Translations under genes and position numbers: made by a program | In this document: in pieces, positions 1 to 6,228 of the stretch | Layout: the number at the start of each line of letters is the position of its first letter | Position numbering within the stretch: position 1 is the first letter of the stretch | The notes under the pieces: model-generated | What the model saw: only the letters and a program-made list of their open reading frames with translations | Told to the model about the DNA's origin: nothing | Database searches by the model: none | Source of the DNA: CAZJGG01 sp964545475 | GTDB lineage: Bacteria; Bacillota; Clostridia; Lachnospirales; JAISER01 | Reading direction: 5' to 3' | DNA: 7,196 bases | Assembly: GCA_964545475.1 (NCBI GenBank) | Contig: CAZJGG010000095.1 | Location: 1 to 7,196 of the forward strand

Positions 1-29
1 GCCTGCCGCCTTTTAAGCGACTGTGCATT

Positions 30-53
30 AAGAGAGTGTTAGCGCACTCTCTT
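30..53. other. 9-bp perfect hairpin in leader of an off-window gene
   Basis: Two arms, AAGAGAGTG (30-38) and CACTCTCTT (45-53), pair perfectly around a 6-base loop. On the minus strand the hairpin begins about 11 bases beyond the -10 box of the promoter at 64-93, so it would lie at the very 5' end of that transcript. It could stabilise the mRNA, attenuate it, or be a repressor site. On the plus strand it is followed by TTTCTT and could end a gene entering from the left. The sequence does not decide between these. Confidence 0.5.
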
Positions 54-63
54 TCTTACCTTC

Positions 64-93
64 ATTATACTTTATACCCCACCCGTATGTCAA
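64..93 (-). promoter_or_regulatory. Sigma-A type promoter reading leftwards out of the window
   Basis: On the minus strand a perfect -35 box TTGACA (93-88) and a perfect -10 box TATAAT (69-64) are separated by 18 bases, preceded by AT-rich sequence. This is the best vegetative promoter in the window. It lies downstream of csm5 and points away from the csm operon, so it drives a gene to the left of base 1 that cannot be identified here. Confidence 0.72.
74..88. promoter_or_regulatory. Possible CsoR/RcnR-family operator inside the promoter spacer
   Basis: The spacer between the -35 and -10 boxes contains arms ATAC and GTAT around a 7-base centre, GGGTGGG on the minus strand. A/T-containing arms around a G/C tract, placed between the promoter boxes, is the operator layout of the CsoR/RcnR/CstR (DUF156) repressors that sense copper, nickel/cobalt or sulfur species. 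The match is by layout only. Another repressor, or chance, is possible because the arms are just four bases. Confidence 0.35.
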
Positions 94-160
94 GCCCACG
101 CTAAAAATAAAGAATAACATAAAGTCTTTTGATCTTCATTACATATAAGAATATGATCAC

Positions 161-179
161 AAAATTAAGCCTGGGCTTA
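161..179 (-). terminator. Weak intrinsic terminator at the end of csm5
   Basis: On the minus strand TAAGC (179-175) and GCTTA (170-166) pair around a 4-base loop and are followed by ATTTTG. The csm5 stop codon lies in the first arm. The stem is only five base pairs and the T run is short, so termination may be partial. No better terminator is seen before the promoter at 64-93. Confidence 0.33.
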
Positions 180-914
180 TATTAATTCAAACTTAATAAG
201 CCCATGTGGCAACGTAGTGTCCTCATCCACGTAGATGCCCTTTCCCTTGTTTATTTCAGTTAAATCATATTGTAGCTGCAAAGAATGTAACAGTCCCTTG
301 TATCCCCCCAACAATAGGACATCATTGCAGTCCTTTAAGGGGGTGAGATTTTCAACTATCTGTTTAATTTTTATTAAAAATTCCTCTTTTCCTCCTATGC
401 TTTGCAACTTTTGCAAATATGCCAGCATTTGAAGCATCCTACAGCGTGTGGTTTCGTTTGCCCGTCTGAACAATTCTTCCACTGTTCTTTTTTCATGTGT
501 ATATAACTCCCCGGTTAGCTGCACGTTCGCTTTTAACATTTCTACATGCACATTATCAAAAAACACCGCAAACCTTGTTTGAGAGGGTTCATCAACATAC
601 TGCGCCTTATAGAGCTGGTTTAACACAATCCATTCATTTTGAATTGGAATATCGTCAATCAATAAGCTTAATGGTGGCTGTTTTTTATCCGCTTCTGCTA
701 TCCCCATACAGAGTGCTCCTTTTATTGAAGAACCTGGAAGATAATATGCAGCATTTTGCGGCGCATAGTTTTCATACTCGCCATATTGAAAAAACGGATA
801 AATGACTTTAAATTTTTTAGCGTCTTTGTCCGAATCCATATAAAACGAATGACTGCTACGTGGCGACACAATTAAAGTGGACAAGGTGGTAATATTAAAT
901 TGCATTTTCTGCAT
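177..914 (-). CDS. csm5: Csm5-like RAMP protein (type III-A Cas7-group subunit), short form
   Basis: Last gene of the effector operon, 245 residues. In Csm complexes Csm5 caps the Cas7 backbone near the 3' end of the crRNA and helps its maturation. Visible signatures are a beta strand ending in YYLPGSSIKGAL (57-68), the RAMP loop of Csm5 and Csm3; a segment FFDNVHVE (118-125); a glycine-rich loop LLGGYKG (201-207); and a terminal LPHGLIKFE resembling the PLGW-type end of Csm5. Known Csm5 proteins are usually well over 300 residues, so this one is compact, lacking much of the central insertion. The frame is open to an ATG at 965, but the ATG at 914 is chosen because AAGGAGG lies 7 bases upstream of it. 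It overlaps the end of csm4 by 20 bases. No residue argues for catalysis, so a structural role is likely. Confidence is high for RAMP family and good for Csm5. Confidence 0.8.
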   Translation of the reverse strand: MQKMQFNITTLSTLIVSPRSSHSFYMDSDKDAKKFKVIYPFFQYGEYENYAPQNAAYYLPGSSIKGALCMGIAEADKKQPPLSLLIDDIPIQNEWIVLNQLYKAQYVDEPSQTRFAVFFDNVHVEMLKANVQLTGELYTHEKRTVEELFRRANETTRCRMLQMLAYLQKLQSIGGKEEFLIKIKQIVENLTPLKDCNDVLLLGGYKGLLHSLQLQYDLTEINKGKGIYVDEDTTLPHGLIKFELI

Positions 915-1908
915 TTTTAGTCCTCCTTTTAGGTATGGTGATAGGATACAAAAATGCATTGCCAAAGACTATATTCTGCGCTTTGTTGTAAGGCGATGGC
1001 AGCGAACGACCTGCCAGCTTGAAACTGTTTGGTGCAGTAATCACACTGCCCTCACTGATAAAGCTGATGAAATATTTTGTTGCTTGTTGGTGCCACCCCC
1101 CCACCATTTCAAAGGGGCGACGTTCGGAAGTAAATAGTTTTAGCCATGAGTGCGCAAAATCAATGTCATTTGGTAATAACATGCCGGTACTTAAAAAGCA
1201 ATCCCTTTGTTTTGTTTTAGAAAGTTCCTCATCAACAATTACATTGCAGAGTTTATAAGTATTAAACCCCTGAGATGCTCTTTTGCCGAGTATAAGGATT
1301 TGTTGGTTAGCTACGGCGCTGTTGAGCATGTGTATTAAATCATGGAGTAATCCTTGACAATCTGCTTGTAAATAAAAATAAAAATCCGAAATGCTTTTTT
1401 CTTTTGGTCGAACATCCGGCTTTTTGTGATTGATCTCCAAAGGAAATGTGCAGGGCACGGAATAAAGATTATTTCCTAAGCCGGATGTTTCGTCTGGTGG
1501 GCAGTTTATCGTTGTTCGCAGCTGTTTTCGGTCTGCCAGCTTCACATAGGAAAGCACATCCTCCCATACTGCCGGGTTGTCAAGTAAGCGGTGTAAATCA
1601 CACGCCTTAATATAACTCATTTTCTTAATGTAACTGCGTACTTTCTTTAAATCATTGTTTCCATCTTGGATTTTTGATAGTTCTTCAATGAGATAATCTT
1701 GTGGTGTAGGCAAATAACCTTCCGGCATTACATTTGATAAAGCCAGGTGAAGCTCCTTCTGATGCTTTACGGCTTGTACCAGCTCTGTCGTTTTATCCTG
1801 CCCGTATGTCTGTGAAAAAAGGTACATCAATGCTCCAAACAATTTCTGCGAATCAGGCATCTGTGTCATTGATCCAAGGAGTTTGAGGTGGATTTGATAT
1901 GTTTTCAC
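895..1908 (-). CDS. csm4: Csm4 (type III-A Cas5-group RAMP subunit)
   Basis: Csm4 binds the 5' repeat-derived handle of the crRNA and docks onto Cas10 at the base of the complex. From the GTG start the protein has 337 residues. Visible marks are a first strand followed by DSQKLFGALMYLF (19-31), the typical early Csm4 motif; a glycine-rich stretch ILGKRASQGFNTYKL (205-219); FLSTGMLLP (238-246); FEMVGGW (266-272), with ISEGSVI (284-290) downstream, the Csm4 GG...GS pair; and FGNAFLYPI (315-323) near the end. The frame is also open to a TTG at 1926, but the GTG at 1908 is preferred because AGGTG lies 8 bases upstream and it forms a GTGA overlap with the csm3 stop. That arrangement suggests translational coupling and matched csm3/csm4 synthesis. 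The length fits the family and no catalytic role is expected. Confidence 0.85.
   Translation of the reverse strand: MKTYQIHLKLLGSMTQMPDSQKLFGALMYLFSQTYGQDKTTELVQAVKHQKELHLALSNVMPEGYLPTPQDYLIEELSKIQDGNNDLKKVRSYIKKMSYIKACDLHRLLDNPAVWEDVLSYVKLADRKQLRTTINCPPDETSGLGNNLYSVPCTFPLEINHKKPDVRPKEKSISDFYFYLQADCQGLLHDLIHMLNSAVANQQILILGKRASQGFNTYKLCNVIVDEELSKTKQRDCFLSTGMLLPNDIDFAHSWLKLFTSERRPFEMVGGWHQQATKYFISFISEGSVITAPNSFKLAGRSLPSPYNKAQNIVFGNAFLYPITIPKRRTKNAENAI
922..928 (-). promoter_or_regulatory. Ribosome-binding site setting the csm5 start
   Basis: AAGGAGG on the minus strand, 7 bases before the ATG at 914 and inside the last codons of csm4. It rules out the alternative ATG at 965, which has no such site, and indicates reinitiation or coupling from csm4. 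Confidence 0.75.
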
Positions 1909-2606
1909 GATTGCGTCACCTCGCAACCAAGCTTTGCACGGACTTCTATTCTTCCGTAACCACGGCTTTTGGAGTTGCCCAAGCGATAGTACCCGTCATT
2001 GAATTTGTTCAGCATATCTATAATATACTCACCGCACAGTTTCACAGCGGTTTCATCCAATTGGTGTATTTTGAATAAGAGAATTTCGCCCTCAAAAACA
2101 AGCCCGCTACGTGCCGCTTTATATGTACGGGGATTAGAAACCACCTCATCGCAGTTTGATTCAATAGCAGTTTTTGCATCAATACTAAACCACTTAGATT
2201 TATCATTGTATTCTTTTTTCAAATGCATATCGCCAAAAAGTAGTTTAGGCGCATTATTCAGCCCTTTAATACCGAAAAGCGCTTCGGTTGTTTTTATTTC
2301 ACTATATCGTCGCAATATTTTATCTTTGTCGCCCTGTTCCAGCTGGTTAATATATTCCTCATGGGTTTCCTTTTCAACATCTAGAAAGTGTTGATAAAAG
2401 GCGGCTATTTTTGTGCGCTGTTTGGAAGTATCTTCATGCACGATGTTGCGCAGTGCGCCTTTAAAAGAAGAAGCGGGAATATAGGGCGCATCTTCAAAAG
2501 TTGTGGCAGTATATTGATCTACGCCGCCGATTTCAAAGGGGGTCGGTGCACCACCTATAAAAAGATTAGACAGCGTTGTGATTTCCACTTTAATTTTGTT
2601 TGCCAT
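1905..2606 (-). CDS. csm3: Csm3 (type III-A Cas7 backbone subunit, target-RNA nuclease)
   Basis: Csm3 is the repeated backbone subunit that holds the crRNA and cuts bound target RNA at 6-base intervals. The 233 residues align by eye along the whole family: LFIGG (15-19); EIGGVD (25-30), where D30 sits where known Csm3 proteins carry the catalytic aspartate; PYIPASSFKGALR (41-53), the RAMP loop with Ala45 in place of the usual glycine; ALFG (109-112); LLFGDMHL (122-129); a SNPR segment (157-160); and the C-terminal glycine-rich loop LGNSKSRGYGRI (209-220). RNA cleavage is therefore expected to be intact. AAGGAGG lies 8 bases before the ATG. The start is duplicated on the far side of the N run (ATG at 2761), and I take that second copy as an assembly artefact. 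In the corrected sequence the ATG directly follows the cas10 stop. The end overlaps csm4 as GTGA. Confidence 0.9.
   Translation of the reverse strand: MANKIKVEITTLSNLFIGGAPTPFEIGGVDQYTATTFEDAPYIPASSFKGALRNIVHEDTSKQRTKIAAFYQHFLDVEKETHEEYINQLEQGDKDKILRRYSEIKTTEALFGIKGLNNAPKLLFGDMHLKKEYNDKSKWFSIDAKTAIESNCDEVVSNPRTYKAARSGLVFEGEILLFKIHQLDETAVKLCGEYIIDMLNKFNDGYYRLGNSKSRGYGRIEVRAKLGCEVTQS
1917..1921 (-). promoter_or_regulatory. Ribosome-binding site setting the GTG start of csm4
   Basis: AGGTG on the minus strand, 8 bases before the GTG at 1908 and within the end of csm3. It favours this start over the TTG at 1926, which would add six residues (MRGDAI) with no family resemblance. Confidence 0.55.
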
Positions 2607-2625
2607 TTATTTTTCCTCCTTAACT
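2571..2625. repeat. Left copy of a 55-base direct duplication flanking the N run
   Basis: These 55 bases, covering the first codons and ribosome-binding site of csm3, are identical to 2726-2780 and stop exactly at the first N. See the gap entry for the interpretation. Confidence 0.9.
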
Positions 2626-2725
2626 NNNNNNNNNNNNNNNNNNNNNNNNNNNNNNNNNNNNNNNNNNNNNNNNNNNNNNNNNNNNNNNNNNNNNNNNNNN
2701 NNNNNNNNNNNNNNNNNNNNNNNNN
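2626..2725. other. Run of 100 N: scaffolding gap, probably spurious
   Basis: The run is exactly 100 N, a conventional filler length. Its two edges end in the same 55 bases (2571-2625 and 2726-2780). Two contigs sharing one 55-mer at their ends, as from a de Bruijn assembler using k=55, would give exactly this if placed side by side without merging. Removing bases 2607-2761 leaves cas10 and csm3 intact and abutting, stop TAA then ATG. Translations crossing this run are not genes. The alternative, a real gap between tandem csm3 copies, cannot be excluded from the sequence. Confidence 0.85.
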
Positions 2726-2780
2726 CAGCGTTGTGATTTCCACTTTAATTTTGTTTGCCATTTATTTTTCCTCCTTAACT
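2726..2780. repeat. Right copy of the 55-base direct duplication flanking the N run
   Basis: Identical to 2571-2625. It includes the cas10 stop codon (2764-2762), the AAGGAGG site (2776-2770) and a second copy of the first csm3 codons starting at the ATG at 2761. The csm3 frame then runs into N. Confidence 0.9.
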
Positions 2781-4708
2781 CGCCCTTTAAATTGAATCGT
2801 CGCCTCGATATAAGCAAAAAGCAGCATAAGTGAATCCACAAAGTCCGGCGTCCATTTTCCAAATGCTCGCCTGCAAAATGCATTCTTATTAAAATCTAAA
2901 CGATATGGGCTTTTTGGCCGCACCGCTTCTTCCAATGGTATATTGCAGGCTTCAATCATGATTGCCGCTTTTTCAATAGGAAATTTTTTTATGTCCCGCA
3001 AGCGAAAGAACATTGATTTTTCGATTTTTACACGCCTAAAATAGGGAATATTTCCATTAAAACCTTTCTTAATAAGCGTATTAAGAAATAATTTACCACG
3101 CTTTAACAGGCTGGAATACAAGTAATCCGCTGGTTTTGTAAATAGATATTTTTTTACATTCTTTTTCTCGTTTGCATTAAAAGAAGATGGTTTTTGTTGG
3201 CTTTCAACAATACTAAACCGTGTATCAGTTAACAATAGCATCAATCGCAAGTATGTCTCAAGACGGTGTTTTGTATCATCACATAAAATGATCGCATCTC
3301 CTAAAGAAGTCTTTTGATACAACTGAGAAATAATCGCTGTTTTTAGAAGCAACTCTGATTTTCTAAGCTGCTTATTTGCACTTTCAAGATATTGTGGCAG
3401 CAGATGGTAGAGCAGGTTATTCATGTACAGCACATCATTATTGCAGATTTTTTCATCCGTAAGCCTTTCCAAAAGCGAATAGAAAAAGCTATGGCTGCCA
3501 AGTTCTTTTTTGGCGTCAGCGGATTTTGCACGATTCAATATTTTCAAATCACTAAGGAAAAATCCCCATATGGGTGCACATTTTAATGCCTGGTTAATAC
3601 TCTTTTTTTTATGGTTTGCTAAAGACTTTTTGTATATCTTTATTTGGTCATAATCTACATCAAAAAACGCAAGGTTATTGATGGCGATTTTCGATTGCAG
3701 ATACTTCATTAACTCAACGGGGCATTCTGCTTTTTTGGCGCACTCCAACTGGCTTTCAACCCTGTCAATATAATAGCGGATGGGTTCACGGTTAAAGGTA
3801 AAGTCCACACCAATACTCATTTTGAGCTTGGTTGCCCCAAACTCCTTCAACTGATTATTAATGCTTTGCAGCATGTGTCTGCAAACATCTATACCTTTCA
3901 TAAAGTTTGCAATAGAAACGGCAAAGAAGATATCATCCCCGGCCGCATAAAATGGAAATATCCATTTGGCTTTCTTTTCGGGTGCAAAATTTTTCGCTGC
4001 TTTATCCAGTCCGCTGAGTGAAATGTTGTCGTTTAACAGATCACTTATTTGGGAATAAGTCGCATAGTTATTGATTTGCTGGAACATACTGCCCATGCCG
4101 TCTAAATCTGCCTTGATGATGGCAACACGAAAATGGTTGTCTTTGTACGGATTTTCTTCATTTTGCTCTCCATAGGAATATAATTTATTCATGCCCTGCA
4201 CAAATGTTTTATATTGTTTTCTATCTAGTGTTAGATTTGGTTGGTTGTCGGGTGCCGGAGCAGGTTGAAAATCAAACAGAAAATCCTCATTGGTTTGAAT
4301 GATTTCATTGAGACATTTTGCTTGCTTCAATTGATACTTTGCCTTTTGAATGGCAGTAATTTTGTCACATCCATCAGCGTCAAAAAAGGTATACTTTAAA
4401 ATTTTTTGCCCTTGCGAAGCAGTGTAATATTTCTTAAACAGTGCTTTAAGCCTACGTTTTATTTCATCCTGCTCCAATGTGCATTCAAAAATATACACGC
4501 CGGAACAAGCAAGCAACTTTTCGTTCCCGGGTTCTGGAAATGCTTCTTGAATGTCATTAAAAAAGCCCCTTGATATTTCATAAGAGGAATGTGTGATGTC
4601 TCGGAGAGTAGCTGTTTCTACTTGCTTTTCTTGCTCGTGGGACCGAATAATCTGGAATAACAGCGTCTGCACTTTGTCAATGGAAAGTGCTACAATATGT
4701 TTCGTCAT
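2762..4708 (-). CDS. cas10: Cas10/Csm1 large subunit, no HD domain, AGDD cyclase motif
   Basis: Signature subunit of type III complexes. Cas10 palm domains make cyclic oligoadenylates, and many Cas10 proteins also carry an N-terminal HD DNase domain. This 648-residue protein begins directly in the first palm: IVALSIDKVQTLLF (5-18) corresponds to the GDISGIQ-type strand and VYIFEC (71-76) to the next. The second palm carries IIKADLDGMGSMF (197-209), with D201 as probable metal ligand, and FYAAGDDIFFAV (253-264), the GGDD motif with its first glycine replaced by Ala256 and both aspartates (258, 259) kept. No HD motif exists, so ssDNA cutting by Cas10 is not expected, while nucleotide cyclisation is plausible. 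The roughly 300 residues after the palm are mostly helical and longer than a usual D4 domain. The start has GGAGG upstream and forms an ATGA overlap with the preceding nuclease gene. The stop abuts csm3 once the gap is closed. Confidence 0.9.
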   Translation of the reverse strand: MTKHIVALSIDKVQTLLFQIIRSHEQEKQVETATLRDITHSSYEISRGFFNDIQEAFPEPGNEKLLACSGVYIFECTLEQDEIKRRLKALFKKYYTASQGQKILKYTFFDADGCDKITAIQKAKYQLKQAKCLNEIIQTNEDFLFDFQPAPAPDNQPNLTLDRKQYKTFVQGMNKLYSYGEQNEENPYKDNHFRVAIIKADLDGMGSMFQQINNYATYSQISDLLNDNISLSGLDKAAKNFAPEKKAKWIFPFYAAGDDIFFAVSIANFMKGIDVCRHMLQSINNQLKEFGATKLKMSIGVDFTFNREPIRYYIDRVESQLECAKKAECPVELMKYLQSKIAINNLAFFDVDYDQIKIYKKSLANHKKKSINQALKCAPIWGFFLSDLKILNRAKSADAKKELGSHSFFYSLLERLTDEKICNNDVLYMNNLLYHLLPQYLESANKQLRKSELLLKTAIISQLYQKTSLGDAIILCDDTKHRLETYLRLMLLLTDTRFSIVESQQKPSSFNANEKKNVKKYLFTKPADYLYSSLLKRGKLFLNTLIKKGFNGNIPYFRRVKIEKSMFFRLRDIKKFPIEKAAIMIEACNIPLEEAVRPKSPYRLDFNKNAFCRRAFGKWTPDFVDSLMLLFAYIEATIQFKGRVKEEK

Positions 4709-5619
4709 TTGAGTCCCTCCAAACCAAAATGATTAAACATTTCTGCATAGGCCTTATGCGGAAAGAGGATGGGGTTATTAATAAGCATCAGAAGCTGGTT
4801 TAGTTGGATATTAAAGGTCAGCAGGGAAACTAACTCGTCCTTTTGGTTTTGTTGAGTCTTAAAATTTACCTTATAATTATCTAAACAGATATCTTTAACC
4901 CTCTCACCATTTTCCATATCTTTCTTTTCCAGTAACTGCAATGGGTCTGCATGGTTTAGTGCCAAATACCATGCCTGTAAATCTTTCGAACAATCTGTTT
5001 CGATATGTATCTTGGCATCCTTTTCCGATGCTCGTATAACAAAATCAAACAAGGAATCACCATTGTCAAGTAGTTGCTTGACGGCTGTCTCACTTAAACA
5101 ACACAGAATGCGTATAGGACGTGTTGCCGTCTGTGCAACTTTAGCGTTTTGACTGATTGGCTTATCTTCACCGGCAACAACCCCGCTAATTATTCTGGTA
5201 AAAGATTTTCGCGAAGTATGTAAAGCTGCAATTTTTTCAGCCCAGTTTTGCAAAATTCCCTGATCCAAAGAAGTACTTTTGCATTCAATCGCAACTGCAA
5301 TCGCTTCAATTGGTACAAATTTCAATCTCCCATACCGAAAAATGTAGGGCGTATAGGTTTCATCGAAAATAGCCAGATCCACTTCGTTTGAAATGCTGCC
5401 ATTAGAATCGATAATGAACACAGATTGTTCAATAACAAACTTTTTGGGTATGATTTGCTCAAACATACTGCGCCAGATATCCTCACGAAAGCCCCCAATC
5501 GTCGTCCCATGCTTACAGTGAAAGTATAATTGCTTTACTAATGCTTGTTCATTATCAAGGTAGTTTTCAATGATATTTCTAATTTCCTTTGCATACTCTT
5601 CGTTATATTTTTTTCCCAT
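4705..5619 (-). CDS. DUF6602-like PD-(D/E)xK nuclease, candidate type III accessory effector
   Basis: A 304-residue protein with the layout of DUF6602 proteins, which belong to the PD-(D/E)xK nuclease fold. An N-terminal helix is followed by GGFREDIWRSMF (42-53, E46), then IIPKKFVIEQ (56-65), an acidic strand NEVDLAIFD (78-86) with D81, and IECKS (111-115), giving a D81...E112-x-K114 active site. The C-terminal half (about 120-304) has no motif I recognise. There is no CARF, signal peptide or membrane segment. The start ATG has AGGAG 8 bases upstream. Its stop overlaps the cas10 start as ATGA, so it is produced with Cas10, and this position between cas6 and cas10 suggests a role in the defence response. 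It could cut DNA or RNA on a Cas10 signal or by direct contact. Function is inferred from fold and position only, and a restriction-like gene caught in the operon is the main alternative. Confidence 0.72.
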   Translation of the reverse strand: MGKKYNEEYAKEIRNIIENYLDNEQALVKQLYFHCKHGTTIGGFREDIWRSMFEQIIPKKFVIEQSVFIIDSNGSISNEVDLAIFDETYTPYIFRYGRLKFVPIEAIAVAIECKSTSLDQGILQNWAEKIAALHTSRKSFTRIISGVVAGEDKPISQNAKVAQTATRPIRILCCLSETAVKQLLDNGDSLFDFVIRASEKDAKIHIETDCSKDLQAWYLALNHADPLQLLEKKDMENGERVKDICLDNYKVNFKTQQNQKDELVSLLTFNIQLNQLLMLINNPILFPHKAYAEMFNHFGLEGLK

Positions 5620-5661
5620 TTCGCTCTCTCCTGTAATAATCTTTATTGTGAAACAAATGCA

Positions 5662-6135
5662 TTACAGAAATTCTACATCAACTGCTCCCATTCCAAAAGT
5701 TGTATTGCGCCCGATATGTAAAATTTGTGCAGCATTTAGCCATGGAACAAATGGCGTAAGTTCACCTGTAAACTGCATTGTGCCCATTAACCCGTTAAAA
5801 CTCATCTTTTCTTGCAGCCGATTTGAATATCTTTGCATTAATTGCATAGTCAAATGATTGTTGGCAATGGATATTTTAGTGGAAAGGTTTTGAATATGCA
5901 GGATTTCTTCCGCATCACTCCATCCGCCGTAACGAGTGGTAAGTGTTTTGATACGATTTGTGATGTTGCGAATAATGGTTGGAAAGTCTATCGTTTCAAG
6001 CAATACCCCGTTGCGACGGATACGCAAAGGCGTTTGTGTTTGGATAGTCAGTTCCCTAACCTTAGGTAAATATAGATTGGGGACAGCAACACTTCGTGCT
6101 GCCAGTGAGTGAAACACATGATCCTGCCAAAACAC
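5662..6135 (-). CDS. cas6: Cas6 C-terminal part (pre-crRNA processing RAMP), 5'-truncated
   Basis: Cas6 cuts pre-crRNA within the repeats. These 157 residues match the C-terminal Cas6 domain: QTPLRIRRNGVLLE (34-47), then FPTIIRNITNRIKTL and YGG (51-71), the QRYSNRLQ stretch (101-108), NGLMGTMQFTGEL (114-126), and the closing glycine-rich loop IGRNTTFGMG (141-150). The family is usually nearer 250-320 residues, and the N-terminal RAMP fold that carries the usual catalytic histidine is missing. The only standard start in frame is the GTG at 6135, which has no ribosome-binding site. Family-like sequence continues upstream of it to about 6228 before stops appear. The gene therefore looks broken and probably inactive, so crRNA supply would need another Cas6. 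It precedes the nuclease gene by 42 bases with no terminator. Fragment identity is secure, functionality doubtful. Confidence 0.8.
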   Translation of the reverse strand: MFWQDHVFHSLAARSVAVPNLYLPKVRELTIQTQTPLRIRRNGVLLETIDFPTIIRNITNRIKTLTTRYGGWSDAEEILHIQNLSTKISIANNHLTMQLMQRYSNRLQEKMSFNGLMGTMQFTGELTPFVPWLNAAQILHIGRNTTFGMGAVDVEFL

Positions 6136-6228
6136 GCGTTTATCTAACTTATGAACTGCCTTTTTAAGAGCAACCGGATGTCTGGATGCGCCTAGGGCAA
6201 GATTTTGATCTAACGTATTGATAGAACT
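6136..6228 (-). pseudogene. cas6: Upstream in-frame remnant of cas6 without a start codon
   Basis: The cas6 frame stays open for 31 codons above the GTG at 6135, up to a TGA at 6231-6229. It reads NLALGASRHPVALKKAV and then KLDKRVFWQD, resembling the Cas6 segment between the first RAMP domain and the C-terminal one (a glycine-rich stretch followed by basic residues). No ATG, GTG or TTG in frame could start it. It shows that the reading frame was longer before its 5' part was lost. Confidence 0.5.

Noticed and set aside
30..53. CIRCE (HrcA) heat-shock operator
   Set aside because: CIRCE arms are TTAGCACTC and GAGTGCTAA in that order with nine bases between; here the order is reversed and the spacing differs.
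235..1258. Plus-strand frames opposite csm5 and csm4 (for example 497-805 and 877-1137)
   Set aside because: They lie wholly opposite clear RAMP genes, lack ribosome-binding sites and resemble no family.
895..1926. csm4 starting at the TTG at 1926
   Set aside because: The GTG at 1908 has AGGTG at proper spacing and the GTGA overlap with csm3; the extra residues have no family support.
1105..2540. Shared string ATTTCAAAGGGG in csm4 and csm3
   Set aside because: Both encode Pro-Phe-Glu-(Met/Ile) in real proteins; two isolated copies are coincidence, not a repeat element.
2388..2883. Frames translated across the N run on both strands
   Set aside because: They include N codons and the duplicated csm3 start, and are products of the gap.
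124..3318. Repeated 10-mer GTCTTTTGAT at 124 and 3309
   Set aside because: Too short, AT-rich and without regular spacing to suggest a CRISPR repeat or other element.
5570..6069. Plus-strand frames opposite cas6 and the start of the nuclease gene
   Set aside because: Shadows of minus-strand genes with recognisable motifs; no supporting signal.
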